From the NCBI GenBank assembly GCA_035515075.1, contig DATJBZ010000013.1, forward strand, positions 1 to 64,000: DNA of 64,000 nucleotides. The letters are read 5' to 3'. The notes beneath the pieces are model-generated. The model saw only the letters and a program-made list of their open reading frames with translations, searched no databases and was not told the origin of the DNA. This DNA is from Moheibacter sp035515075. GTDB lineage: Bacteria; Bacteroidota; Bacteroidia; Flavobacteriales; Weeksellaceae. Each line of letters starts with the position of its first letter. The stretch's first letter is position 1. Positions 42,055 through 50,144 of this stretch are shown here, piece by piece. A program made the position numbers and the translations under genes.

Positions 42055-43311
42055 TTGGAGCGAATTGAGGAGAAGTTAAAAATATTGGCGGATGCCGCAA
42101 AGTACGATGTGAGCTGCAGCTCGATCGGGAGCAAGCGAAAAAATAAGGGAGGAATTGGTGATGCTTCGGCGTCGGGTATTTGTCATACGTATACCGAAGA
42201 CGGTCGTTGTGTTTCTTTGCTCAAAATACTATTGACCAATCATTGCATTTACGATTGTTCATTTTGTGTGAGCAGAAGAAGCAATGACGTGAAAAGAGCA
42301 GCATTTACGGTGGATGAAGTCGTGGATTTGACGATGAATTTTTACAGAAGAAATTACATTGAAGGTTTGTTTTTGAGTTCAGGGATTTTTAAGAATGCGG
42401 ACTTCACGATGGAGCGCTTGATGCGTGTGGTCAAAAAACTGCGTTTGGAAGAGCGATACAATGGATACATTCATTTGAAAACGATTCCTGGCGCCAGTGA
42501 AGACTTGATCAAAGAAGCCGGTTTGTATGTGGACCGAATGAGCATCAATTTGGAATTGCCGACCGAAGCTGGTTTGAAGATGGTTGCGCCTGAAAAAGAC
42601 CATGAATCGGTGAAGAAACCATTGGCCTTTGTGCAAAATCAAATTCAAACTATCAAGTCAGAATCGAAGTTGATCAAACATACGCCACTGTTTGTTCCTG
42701 CTGGACAAAGTACCCAAATGGTGATTGGTGCTACACCTGAAACTGATTTTGAGATCATGAATGTTGCTAAGACTTTTTATGATGATTATCAATTGAAACG
42801 GGTGTATTACAGCGGTTATATTCCGATCAATTCAGAAAATTCATTGTTGCCCATGGTGGGAAGTAGGCCACCTTTGGTGCGCGAAAATCGTTTGTATCAA
42901 ACCGATTGGTTGTTGCGTTTTTATGATTTTGATTTGGATGAAATTTTGAATCCCGAACACCAACATTTGGATCTGGACATCGATCCGAAATTGAGTTGGG
43001 CGTTGCGCAATCCATCGTTTTTTCCAGTAGACATTAATTATGCAGATTACAAACAGATCATCAGAATTCCAGGAGTAGGCAGGCAATCGGCGATGAAAAT
43101 CATTCGCTCGAGAAAATTTGGGAGGTTGCATGAGTACCAAGTGAAAAAAATGGGCATTGCTTTCAATCGTGCCAAGCACTTCATGCGTTGTGCCGATACG
43201 CCCATGATGTTGGGCAATCCTTCCATGGGACAAGTGCGACAGCTGATTGTGCAGAAAAGTTCAGCCAAGCATTTGAAAAATGTAAACGATTCACAGTTGA
43301 GCTTGTTTTAG
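42055..43311 (+). CDS. putative DNA modification/repair radical SAM protein (TIGR03916 type)
   Basis: This 418-residue radical SAM enzyme has the cluster motif NHCIYDCSFC (Cys64, Cys68, Cys71), an N-terminal LADAAKYDVSCSSIGS conserved in the family, and a C-terminal helix-hairpin-helix (IPGVGRQSAMKIIRSRKFG, about 340-358) that suggests DNA binding. The family always occurs with the TIGR03915 gene, here fused end to end with no spacing, and is linked to uracil-DNA-glycosylase domains. The start is a TTG: the frame is closed by TGA 9 codons upstream and the first ATG lies after the cluster. The biological reaction is unknown. Confidence 0.85.
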   Translation: MERIEEKLKILADAAKYDVSCSSIGSKRKNKGGIGDASASGICHTYTEDGRCVSLLKILLTNHCIYDCSFCVSRRSNDVKRAAFTVDEVVDLTMNFYRRNYIEGLFLSSGIFKNADFTMERLMRVVKKLRLEERYNGYIHLKTIPGASEDLIKEAGLYVDRMSINLELPTEAGLKMVAPEKDHESVKKPLAFVQNQIQTIKSESKLIKHTPLFVPAGQSTQMVIGATPETDFEIMNVAKTFYDDYQLKRVYYSGYIPINSENSLLPMVGSRPPLVRENRLYQTDWLLRFYDFDLDEILNPEHQHLDLDIDPKLSWALRNPSFFPVDINYADYKQIIRIPGVGRQSAMKIIRSRKFGRLHEYQVKKMGIAFNRAKHFMRCADTPMMLGNPSMGQVRQLIVQKSSAKHLKNVNDSQLSLF

Positions 43312-44079
43312 ATGAATTATATATTTGACGGAACTTACCATGGGTTTTTGTGTTGTGTGTTTGTGAATTTCGAACGAAAAGATACGGATGTACAATTGCA
43401 AGTGGAAGGCGAGGACGCTTCTCAAGCGGATTTGTTTGCAGAACACCGATTGATCTTTACTGATTTGGTGAAAGCCCAAAGGGTGCAAGCGGGGCTGAAC
43501 AGAATTTTGCAAAAATCGAAAGCCATGGATTTTTTCAGGGTGTTTTTATCAGAAGACCGAAAGGCATGGGTGGCTTCTTTCAACATCATTTGTCAATTGT
43601 TTTCGGGACAAGCTCAAATTCTTGAAAATTATGGCGATGCAGAGGTATTGTATTTCGCCCAAACTTTGAAAAAAGTCAGCCGAGAACGGCATCGCATGAA
43701 AGCTTTTGTACGATTCAGCAAAAGCAGTGATGGGTTGTTTTTTGCAGTTGTGGAGCCGGATTTCAATGTTTTGCCATTGATCGTTCCTTTTTTCAAAAAC
43801 AGGTATGCCGATCAGTCTTGGTTGATTTATGATGTGAAACGAAAATATGGCTTGTTGTATGACAAAAAATCGGTGATGGAAGTGCAACTTTCGCCTGAAG
43901 AAAAACAAGCTTTGACGACGGATGCAGTGATTTCATTGGACGAAAAAGATGCGCATTTCCAAACGCTCTGGAAACGGTATTACCAAAGCACCAACATTGA
44001 AGCGAGGAGAAATATGAAATTGCATTTGCAATATGTTCCCAAAAGATATTGGAAATATTTGGTAGAAAAACAAACCTGA
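43312..44079 (+). CDS. TIGR03915-family probable DNA repair protein
   Basis: The protein has 255 residues, opens with YIFDGTYHGFLCCVF, which is the family's signature start, and ends in ARRNMKLHLQYVPKRYWKYLVEK. It is always paired with the radical SAM gene; in some bacteria it is fused to a family-4-like uracil-DNA glycosylase, which is absent here. The ATG directly abuts the radical SAM stop (TAGATG), so translation is probably coupled. It may hold or present a nucleic acid substrate to the radical SAM partner; this is inference. Confidence 0.82.
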   Translation: MNYIFDGTYHGFLCCVFVNFERKDTDVQLQVEGEDASQADLFAEHRLIFTDLVKAQRVQAGLNRILQKSKAMDFFRVFLSEDRKAWVASFNIICQLFSGQAQILENYGDAEVLYFAQTLKKVSRERHRMKAFVRFSKSSDGLFFAVVEPDFNVLPLIVPFFKNRYADQSWLIYDVKRKYGLLYDKKSVMEVQLSPEEKQALTTDAVISLDEKDAHFQTLWKRYYQSTNIEARRNMKLHLQYVPKRYWKYLVEKQT

Positions 44080-44082
44080 AAC

Positions 44083-45159
44083 TTACTGGTCTTCTCGGTT
44101 GTCGCTTTCTTCTTGTTTGCCTTCTTCGATGAGTTCATTGACTTCTTCGAATTCGCCTTTGTCCAAATCTTTGACCAACTCTTCTTGTGCTTCAGCATGG
44201 CGATCGATGCGAAATGTGCAGCCGATGGGAAAATGGTCAGAACCGATCGAAGGATAGGTGAACAATTTGTCAATGAAAATGGTTGGACTGTGGAAGAGCA
44301 AATCCAGAGGCACCCGAAAGAACCAATATTGGGTATGAAAAGTGGCCAAAAGTCCTCTTCCAATGCGTGCGTCGATCAAACGGCTGGTTTTTTTGAAAAG
44401 GATAGAAGATTTTGCCCAAGCAACATTGTTGAAATCACCTGTTACGATAACGGGCAATGAATGCTCGCGGACTTTTTTGGCGATGCTCAACAAATCCCCG
44501 TCTCTTTCTTTGGAATTCACTTCTTCTGTTGGACTTGGCGGTGGTGGATGGGCGCCGAAAAATACAAAACGATAACCATCATCAGTTTCTAATTCGGCTT
44601 CAATGCTGGGCAAATCATCGGCAACAAAAAAGTGGGTTTGAATTCGGTGGACTTTTAGTTTGGTGAAAAAGTGCATGCCATAGGTGTTTTCAAGCGTGAC
44701 TTTTTCGAAATGTGGATAATCTTTTTCCAAAACCCTTAGGGCTTTCTCCCAATCGCTGTTGCTCTCCAATGTCAGGAAAATGTCGGGTTGTTCCCGTTGG
44801 ATCAACTCAATGAATCGATCGTATTCTTGGTTGAATTGGTAAATGTTGCAAGAGATGATTTTGACTTTTTCTGATGCATTATTTGTCATTTCAAATTTGG
44901 GACTTTTCCAGAATTTGGTGTAGCGCATCAAAATGTATAGGTGGTAAACTATGAATAGTAATTGAGCGCCTTGCAAATACCACAGCATGGCACTTTCATT
45001 TGTATAGAAAAATGCAAGGAAGAAAACCAGTATTTGTAAAGGCAGCAATTGAAGTTTGATGAATTCGGCCACCCTAAAAATCCAATGTTGGTTTTGGATG
45101 AAAGGCAAAGCGCTCAGTACGATTAAAACAGTAGAAAGGATGATGATGGCGGTGGTCAT
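44083..45159 (-). CDS. membrane-anchored endonuclease/exonuclease/phosphatase-family protein
   Basis: A 358-residue protein. Three N-terminal transmembrane helices (residues 1-80) precede an EEP domain with SCNIYQFN, TLESNSDW carrying the metal-binding Glu, the FGAHPPP histidine, VTGDFNNVAWA, and SDHFPIGC with the catalytic His. The topology places the domain in the periplasm. Substrates in this superfamily include DNA, phosphoinositides and sphingomyelin, so nuclease or phosphodiesterase activity is possible. The C-terminus is an acidic tail. It converges on the TIGR03915 gene with 3 bases between. Confidence 0.82.
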   Translation of the reverse strand: MTTAIIILSTVLIVLSALPFIQNQHWIFRVAEFIKLQLLPLQILVFFLAFFYTNESAMLWYLQGAQLLFIVYHLYILMRYTKFWKSPKFEMTNNASEKVKIISCNIYQFNQEYDRFIELIQREQPDIFLTLESNSDWEKALRVLEKDYPHFEKVTLENTYGMHFFTKLKVHRIQTHFFVADDLPSIEAELETDDGYRFVFFGAHPPPPSPTEEVNSKERDGDLLSIAKKVREHSLPVIVTGDFNNVAWAKSSILFKKTSRLIDARIGRGLLATFHTQYWFFRVPLDLLFHSPTIFIDKLFTYPSIGSDHFPIGCTFRIDRHAEAQEELVKDLDKGEFEEVNELIEEGKQEESDNREDQ

Positions 45160-45198
45160 AGGCAGTGGTTCAACGTTTTTTTACAATGAGCTGAGTTT

Positions 45199-45206
45199 CA
45201 AATATA
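45199..45206 (-). promoter_or_regulatory. -7 promoter element of the EEP gene
   Basis: TATATTTG on the minus strand matches TAnnTTTG 40 bases before the ATG at 45159. Confidence 0.4.
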
Positions 45207-45372
45207 GTGAAATCGTGCTGTTTTGGCTGAGGCTGCTGAAGTTTTAACGAAATATTGTTGTGTTGAATTGGTTCAAGCTCAATTAAAACAAGTGAATAGA
45301 AAGCATCCTAATGAAATGGCACAGGCTTCCCTAAATGTTGGAAACCTGTTTAGTTTGTTTCATTTTCAAGCA

Positions 45373-45405
45373 TAAAAAAAACAGCAGTAATTGCTTACTG
45401 CTGTT
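45373..45405 (-). terminator. terminator of the TonB receptor/lipoprotein operon
   Basis: A perfect 11-bp stem (45380-45390 with 45395-45405) with a TTGC loop runs into T8 on the minus strand. It lies 28 bases after the lipoprotein stop. A second hairpin (45321-45349) follows. Confidence 0.85.
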
Positions 45406-45432
45406 GCATTAATGTTGTTTTATTTCAAAGGA

Positions 45433-46602
45433 TTAAATCCCGTCAAATCTAGCCCAGCCTTGTGCCCAGCTCGGAACTTCTACGCCATTTCCAGCACCAG
45501 TAGCATTTTCGTCTACAGTGTAAGCATGGGTTACATCGATGATTTCTCCTGCATTGTTTTTACCTGTTGATTGTTTGCCTACATTGACAAATTTTACTTT
45601 GTCGATGAACAATTCTCCTGGGATCCAGTTCAATGTAATGTCGTGTTGGATATCGATACCTGTTGCCCAATTGGCCAAAACCACGTTGCTGATATTTCCT
45701 TTGGTTCCTTCTCTCAATTTCATTCCTTGAGGTTCACCACTTTCTGGAATCCCGATTAAAGTCAAGTTAGCAATTGAAGGGTTAGAGTAAGGTTGCGCAG
45801 CGTTGTTCGAACCATTTCCATCGGCTTCGATGCCACGGTTTCCTTTGCCGAAAGCTTCTTTGGCATACCAATAGGTATTGGTACCGTTCCATCCTTCTGT
45901 CCAGTCAAATTGATCGTCTTCGTTGCCTGTTGAAATCAAATAATTGGTGTTCACGGTTCCACCAAACCACTCAAATCCATCATCGCTTCCACCATATACT
46001 TGTACGTATTCGATGGTTGTTCCACGGCCTACACCAAACATACTCAAACCGTTGAATTCTTTTTCAGAGGTAAAGTTGGCGCCAGAATATTCAATTCTCA
46101 AATAACGGATCGAGCCCGAGTTGTCATTGGTGCTGCTTCCGCCATAAGGCAAATCACCTACTTCAGACATGGCAGTTCCTGTTCTGTTGATCGGTGCATT
46201 TCCACATATGACTAATCCACCCCAATCTGCTGATTTTGGCGCAGAACTCGCGCTGGTCATCACAACAGGATTGGTAGAAGTTCCGTTCACAAATATTTTT
46301 GCATTTTGCCCAATGGCGATGAACGCACTTGTACCGCCAGAACCGACAATTTTGGTTCCTGCTGGAATGGTCAAAGTAGCTTTGTCCAATACTTTTACGG
46401 GTCCGTTCAATTTGTAGACTTTGCTCGCATCCAAAACGATGTCTGTTCCTTCTCCTGTAAAGGTTCCTTGGAAGTTGTCTGGGTTGATTTCAACGGTGGA
46501 AGTGTCTCCTCCATTGCCTGAATCGTCATTGCTACAGCTTCCTAAAAAAACTGATGAACTAAGGAACAATGCTCCTGCGAATTTGATTGCTGATTTTTTC
46601 AT
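45433..46602 (-). CDS. exported beta-helix-like lipoprotein
   Basis: The protein has 389 residues with a lipobox GSCSN followed by an Asp/Asn/Gly-rich linker. The mature part has repeated short strands with many NP, GG and G-x-N turns (ATLTIPAGTKIVG, ADWGGLVICGNAP, IEYSGANFTSEKEFNGLSMFGVG), the pattern of a right-handed parallel beta-helix. An ATG four codons earlier (46614) is also possible. It follows a TonB receptor gene by 24 bases and is the likely surface partner of that receptor. The ligand is unknown; the repeat region upstream hints at phosphate control. Confidence 0.72.
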   Translation of the reverse strand: MKKSAIKFAGALFLSSSVFLGSCSNDDSGNGGDTSTVEINPDNFQGTFTGEGTDIVLDASKVYKLNGPVKVLDKATLTIPAGTKIVGSGGTSAFIAIGQNAKIFVNGTSTNPVVMTSASSAPKSADWGGLVICGNAPINRTGTAMSEVGDLPYGGSSTNDNSGSIRYLRIEYSGANFTSEKEFNGLSMFGVGRGTTIEYVQVYGGSDDGFEWFGGTVNTNYLISTGNEDDQFDWTEGWNGTNTYWYAKEAFGKGNRGIEADGNGSNNAAQPYSNPSIANLTLIGIPESGEPQGMKLREGTKGNISNVVLANWATGIDIQHDITLNWIPGELFIDKVKFVNVGKQSTGKNNAGEIIDVTHAYTVDENATGAGNGVEVPSWAQGWARFDGI

Positions 46603-46626
46603 TTGAATTTGCATTTATGAATTGAT

Positions 46627-49380
46627 TTAAAATTGATAATTAACGCCTAAGCTAAATTGGGCTCCTTTTTTATAGTGAAGCACGGTGATGTTTTGGGTAG
46701 CATTTTCTTGGGTGCGCTCAAAGCTGGGGTTCAACAAGTTTTTGGCTTGGAAATTAAAGCCCAAATGCGCGTTGAGTTTGGTTCGTAAAATGAAATCCAA
46801 AGAACCCAAGCCTTTTTCCACAATGTTTCCACGACCGTCTGTGCCCAAAGCATAAATGCGGTCAGAGAAATATTGGTAAGCTACTGTCATGAGCAAGTTT
46901 TTGTCATTTTGCCAATCTTTGCTGAAGCTGATGTCCCCGTTGATCAACCAATCTGAAGCACCTTGAAAGCGATCGCGGTCATTGGTGAAATTGGCGTTCA
47001 AACGACTGCCACTATTCAATAAGGTTTCATTGAAAATCTTTTCACTGTTCAATTCTTGTTGGGTATAAGCATACGAAGCATTGGCGCCCACGGTGAACTG
47101 TACAGGGTTCTCAGATGCAGAACGGTAAATTGATTTTCTCAAAGCGATTTCTCCTCCCAAAACATAGCCCCAATCACCGGTGTTGGTGAAAGAGATGTCG
47201 TCTGTAGAAGAAGCGACGGTGAATTTGTTGATCGGATTCAAAATGTACTTTCCAAAACCAGTCAATGAAATCAATTCCCCAGCATTGGGGAAAATTTCCC
47301 ATTTCAAGTCCAAGTTGTAATCATCTGAAGCGTAGGTTGTCGGCCAGCCATAGACTGTTTCCCCCAATTCTTCGTACATGAACAAAGCTCTTTCCTTGAA
47401 CTGTGGCAAAGTATAGGTTTTGCTAGCGCCCAAACGTAAATTTTGATCGTTGTTGATGGCGTATTTCAGGTTCAAGCTCGGTAAGAATTGTACTTCGCTC
47501 AATTTGTTTTGATCGCCTTGCGGATCCAATGAAGTGTTCCACTCGACAGTTTGCTCCACATTTTCTGCTCTTAAGCCCAATACAGCTGTGAACTTGGGAG
47601 AAAATAGGTATTCGATATTGGCAAAACCACCATGGATATTTTGTTCTGCTTTGTAAAATTGTGGGGCCAAACTTTGTCCAGAAAAAGTAGATAGTTGAAA
47701 GGCGCCAGCAGCATAGTTGTCAGCATTGTAAAAAGCGTCTAAATTGTTGAAATCAACGATTTGCATGGCTTGATTGGGAGATAAGTTGTATTGCATTGCT
47801 TCAAAATCACGTTTTTTGAAACGCCCATTGTAACCTACAGTCAATTTGCCTTTGTACTTATTGTCTTCATTTTCGGCAAATTTAAAAGCCATGTTCAAAT
47901 TTCCAACGATTTCATTTTCGTCCAAAACCTGAAAATAACGGTGGTTCAAGGAAGCGGATGAATTCGCCAATACGTAACTGTTCAGTGCAGATTTCCATTC
48001 GACAATGTTTTGAAAACGGTCAGGCATATCGCTGTTGATGGTGTTCAAAGCCACGCCCCAGTTCAACTGTACGCGCTCATTGAAGTCGTGTTTTCCCAAC
48101 AATTGGTTGATCCACATTTGGTTTTGAACAAAAGTTCCTCGTCTTAGAAAACCGCCTTCGTTGGCATTGTCGCGCATGTATCCTTGGCCTTCTTCCAATT
48201 TTTGATGGCTGGAATGGATGAACAAACTGTTGAAATTAATTTTGTTTTTTGGGTCAATTTTAAGCGATAGGTTCAAAAATCCAGTGGTATTGGTTTGGTA
48301 ATTGAAAGCTTCATATCGTTCAAAATCTTTTCCTTGTACCGTTCCTTGCATGTTGATACCGGATTTCAAATAACCCTCTTCGATGCTGTTGTAGTCATTG
48401 TCATGCGAAGCGGTCAAAAAGAAACTGAATTGACTTTGGTCGCCCAATTTGAATTTTTCGCCTGTGGCAATGGAAAAGCCAGAACCCAAGTATTTTGATT
48501 TTTTCGGATTCAAACTGTTCTCAAAAGCATATGAATTAAGGGTATTGGGATTTTTTGTTTTGCTGAAACCCAGCCAGTCAAAGCCTTGTTGCAAACGGAA
48601 GTTGTCATGACTGACTGCATTGGTGTTCATTGATTTTTTCATGCCCAATTGAAAAAATCCTTTTCCAGTTTGACTTTTGGAAGAAATGTTGACATTTCCA
48701 CCTGCGAAATCTCCAAAGAAAGTACTGTTGTACACTTTTTCGATGTCGATATAACTCAAAATGTCGGTTGTAAATAAAGACAAATCAATGTTTTTGTACT
48801 CGGGATCATTGGAAGGAATGGGCAAGCCATTCAATGTTGTAGAATTGTATCTGTCGCCCAAACCGCGCACATACACTACGCTGGAGCCTTCTTGTTTGGA
48901 GATGCCACTGACTTTGGTCAAAGCGGAAGCCACGTCGCTGACGCCTTTTCTTTCCAATTCTTTCAAACCAATGTTTTCAGTAATGCTGACCGATTGTTTT
49001 TGCAAGTTAAGCAAGGCGGCCTCGTTTTCACGGTTGACCGTTCTGGAAATGGTCGCTTCACCCAATTGGGTGGTCATTTCTTCCTGAGTCAAAACGATAG
49101 ACAATTCTAATTTTTGATTGGCTGTTAAAAGAATCGGATGTGATTGTTCGTTGTAACCAAAAGCGGAAACACCCATCAATTGTTCGCCTATTTCAACCGT
49201 TAATTCAAACAGACCATCTTCGTCGGTGAAAGCAGCATGCTCAGTTCCATCAATCCACACATCGGCCATACCAATTGCCGCACCTAATTCATCTTTTATG
49301 GTTCCATAAATCATCGCTGTATCCTGCGCTTTGGCGATAGAACCCATCAATAACAGTATTATTGGAATAATTTTGTTCAT
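46627..49380 (-). CDS. TonB-dependent outer-membrane receptor
   Basis: A 917-residue receptor: signal peptide, a carboxypeptidase-regulatory-like domain (about 22-98), a plug (SISRTVNRENEAALL..., RKGVSDVASALTKVSGISKQEGSSVVYVRGLGDRYNSTTLNGLPIPS), and a 22-strand barrel ending in SLGVNYQF. It is not of the SusC type. The following lipoprotein gene (24-base gap) and a shared terminator make an operon. Upstream lie a 14-bp palindrome and a triple 11-base direct repeat. Energy comes from TonB-ExbBD; the substrate is unknown, with phosphate compounds or metal chelates as possibilities. Confidence 0.92.
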   Translation of the reverse strand: MNKIIPIILLLMGSIAKAQDTAMIYGTIKDELGAAIGMADVWIDGTEHAAFTDEDGLFELTVEIGEQLMGVSAFGYNEQSHPILLTANQKLELSIVLTQEEMTTQLGEATISRTVNRENEAALLNLQKQSVSITENIGLKELERKGVSDVASALTKVSGISKQEGSSVVYVRGLGDRYNSTTLNGLPIPSNDPEYKNIDLSLFTTDILSYIDIEKVYNSTFFGDFAGGNVNISSKSQTGKGFFQLGMKKSMNTNAVSHDNFRLQQGFDWLGFSKTKNPNTLNSYAFENSLNPKKSKYLGSGFSIATGEKFKLGDQSQFSFFLTASHDNDYNSIEEGYLKSGINMQGTVQGKDFERYEAFNYQTNTTGFLNLSLKIDPKNKINFNSLFIHSSHQKLEEGQGYMRDNANEGGFLRRGTFVQNQMWINQLLGKHDFNERVQLNWGVALNTINSDMPDRFQNIVEWKSALNSYVLANSSASLNHRYFQVLDENEIVGNLNMAFKFAENEDNKYKGKLTVGYNGRFKKRDFEAMQYNLSPNQAMQIVDFNNLDAFYNADNYAAGAFQLSTFSGQSLAPQFYKAEQNIHGGFANIEYLFSPKFTAVLGLRAENVEQTVEWNTSLDPQGDQNKLSEVQFLPSLNLKYAINNDQNLRLGASKTYTLPQFKERALFMYEELGETVYGWPTTYASDDYNLDLKWEIFPNAGELISLTGFGKYILNPINKFTVASSTDDISFTNTGDWGYVLGGEIALRKSIYRSASENPVQFTVGANASYAYTQQELNSEKIFNETLLNSGSRLNANFTNDRDRFQGASDWLINGDISFSKDWQNDKNLLMTVAYQYFSDRIYALGTDGRGNIVEKGLGSLDFILRTKLNAHLGFNFQAKNLLNPSFERTQENATQNITVLHYKKGAQFSLGVNYQF

Positions 49381-49395
49381 TTTCTTGTTTCAATT

Positions 49396-49409
49396 TTCTT
49401 TGCAAAGAA
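49396..49409. promoter_or_regulatory. 14-bp palindrome before the TonB receptor
   Basis: TTCTTTGCAAAGAA is a perfect palindrome, 15 bases upstream of the receptor ATG. It could be an operator at the start of the transcript. Confidence 0.35.
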
Positions 49410-49620
49410 CTGAAAGAAATGAAGTGCGTGGTGCTCGAATACTTTAAGGATAAATCAAGTTAAGGTTAAGAAGTAAAGTTACAGTAAACTCAATATTAAG
49501 GATTTGGGTGCAATGCGTTTATTGTGAAAACCAAAGAGGGTAAAACACCTTTTCAAATGCTCAAATTGGGCTTTTGTGGACATTGTTTTTTTGTCATGCA
49601 TTCTCACACTAAACTAACAC

Positions 49621-49653
49621 TATCCATGGAGTATCCATGAAGTATCCATACTT
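49621..49653 (-). promoter_or_regulatory. triple TATCCAT direct repeat, Pho-box-like geometry
   Basis: Three copies of TATCCAT, each followed by a 4-base spacer (GGAG, GAAG, ACTT), give an exact 11-base period over one helical turn each. PhoB-type OmpR regulators bind direct repeats of 7 bases with 4-base spacers. The site is about 240 bases upstream of the TonB receptor start. Confidence 0.45.
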
Positions 49654-49932
49654 CATCTTAGTCGGAAACTAGTAGTTTAATTGTACTGAAAAAGTGGGTT
49701 GATGGCTAAGGTTTTTGCTGGTCTTTGTTTCATTTTTTTTGAATATGGAAATCAAAGGTTGAAATGCATTGGTTTCATTAGTGCGCTTTCACCGATAAAC
49801 TGATGTGGCGAACGATTTCTCGTTGCAATTGGGCGTTTCCTACTTGGTGATGCGTAGAAATTGGGCACTAGAAAAGCAGTTGTTTGTTTTGACATTAAGA
49901 AATTAAGGTCATTAAGAAGGGCTTAAGAAAAC

Positions 49933-49948
49933 CACATAGTCACATAGT
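49933..49948. repeat. tandem octamer CACATAGT x2
   Basis: Two perfect adjacent copies of CACATAGT, followed by T4. Similar short sequences are scattered in flavobacterial intergenic DNA as far as I recall. Confidence 0.35.
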
Positions 49949-50034
49949 TTTTTGGAGGAATGTAGCAGGTGATAGTTTCATCTGCGATGAATAGCGGAGC
50001 TTGATTTAATTGGGTGAAAAACATGCCACCCAAA

Positions 50035-50055
50035 CCCTCCCTTCGAAATGGAGGG
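50035..50055. other. CCCTCC/GGAGGG hairpin
   Basis: A perfect 6-bp GC-rich stem closes a 9-base loop 18 bases outside the left island repeat. On the plus strand a T-rich stretch follows; its role is unknown. Confidence 0.35.
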
Positions 50056-50072
50056 CTTTATTCGTTTTTTTG

Positions 50073-50109
50073 TAATCTTTTAAACTGTCTGAGTTTTGGG
50101 GGATTTACA
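50073..50109. repeat. left 37-nt direct repeat of the efflux island
   Basis: This repeat matches 54428-54464 at 33 of 37 positions, with 17 identical bases at its start (TAATCTTTTAAACTGTC) and 7 more after one mismatch. The two copies bracket the whole efflux module, as attachment-site remnants would. Read on the minus strand both copies can encode NPxKLRQFKRL with partly synonymous changes. Confidence 0.7.
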
Positions 50110-50144
50110 TTAAGAATAAGATCATTTTATGCTTCCAGAACGAC

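Larger units (their letters stand above)
49381..50144. other. 764-base intergenic region with several repeat structures
   Basis: No gene was found. The region contains a 14-bp palindrome (49396-49409), a triple 11-base direct repeat (49621-49653), a tandem octamer (49933-49948), a CCCTCC/GGAGGG hairpin (50035-50055), and the left 37-base repeat of the efflux island (50073-50109). Confidence 0.6.

Noticed and set aside
45321..45349. Second hairpin after the lipoprotein operon as an independent terminator
   Set aside because: It has one mismatch and no T tract on the transcribed strand, and the perfect terminator just before it already explains the end of the operon.
49621..49653. Triple repeat considered as a CRISPR array
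   Set aside because: Repeat and spacer are 7 and 4 bases long, far too short, and no cas gene is present.
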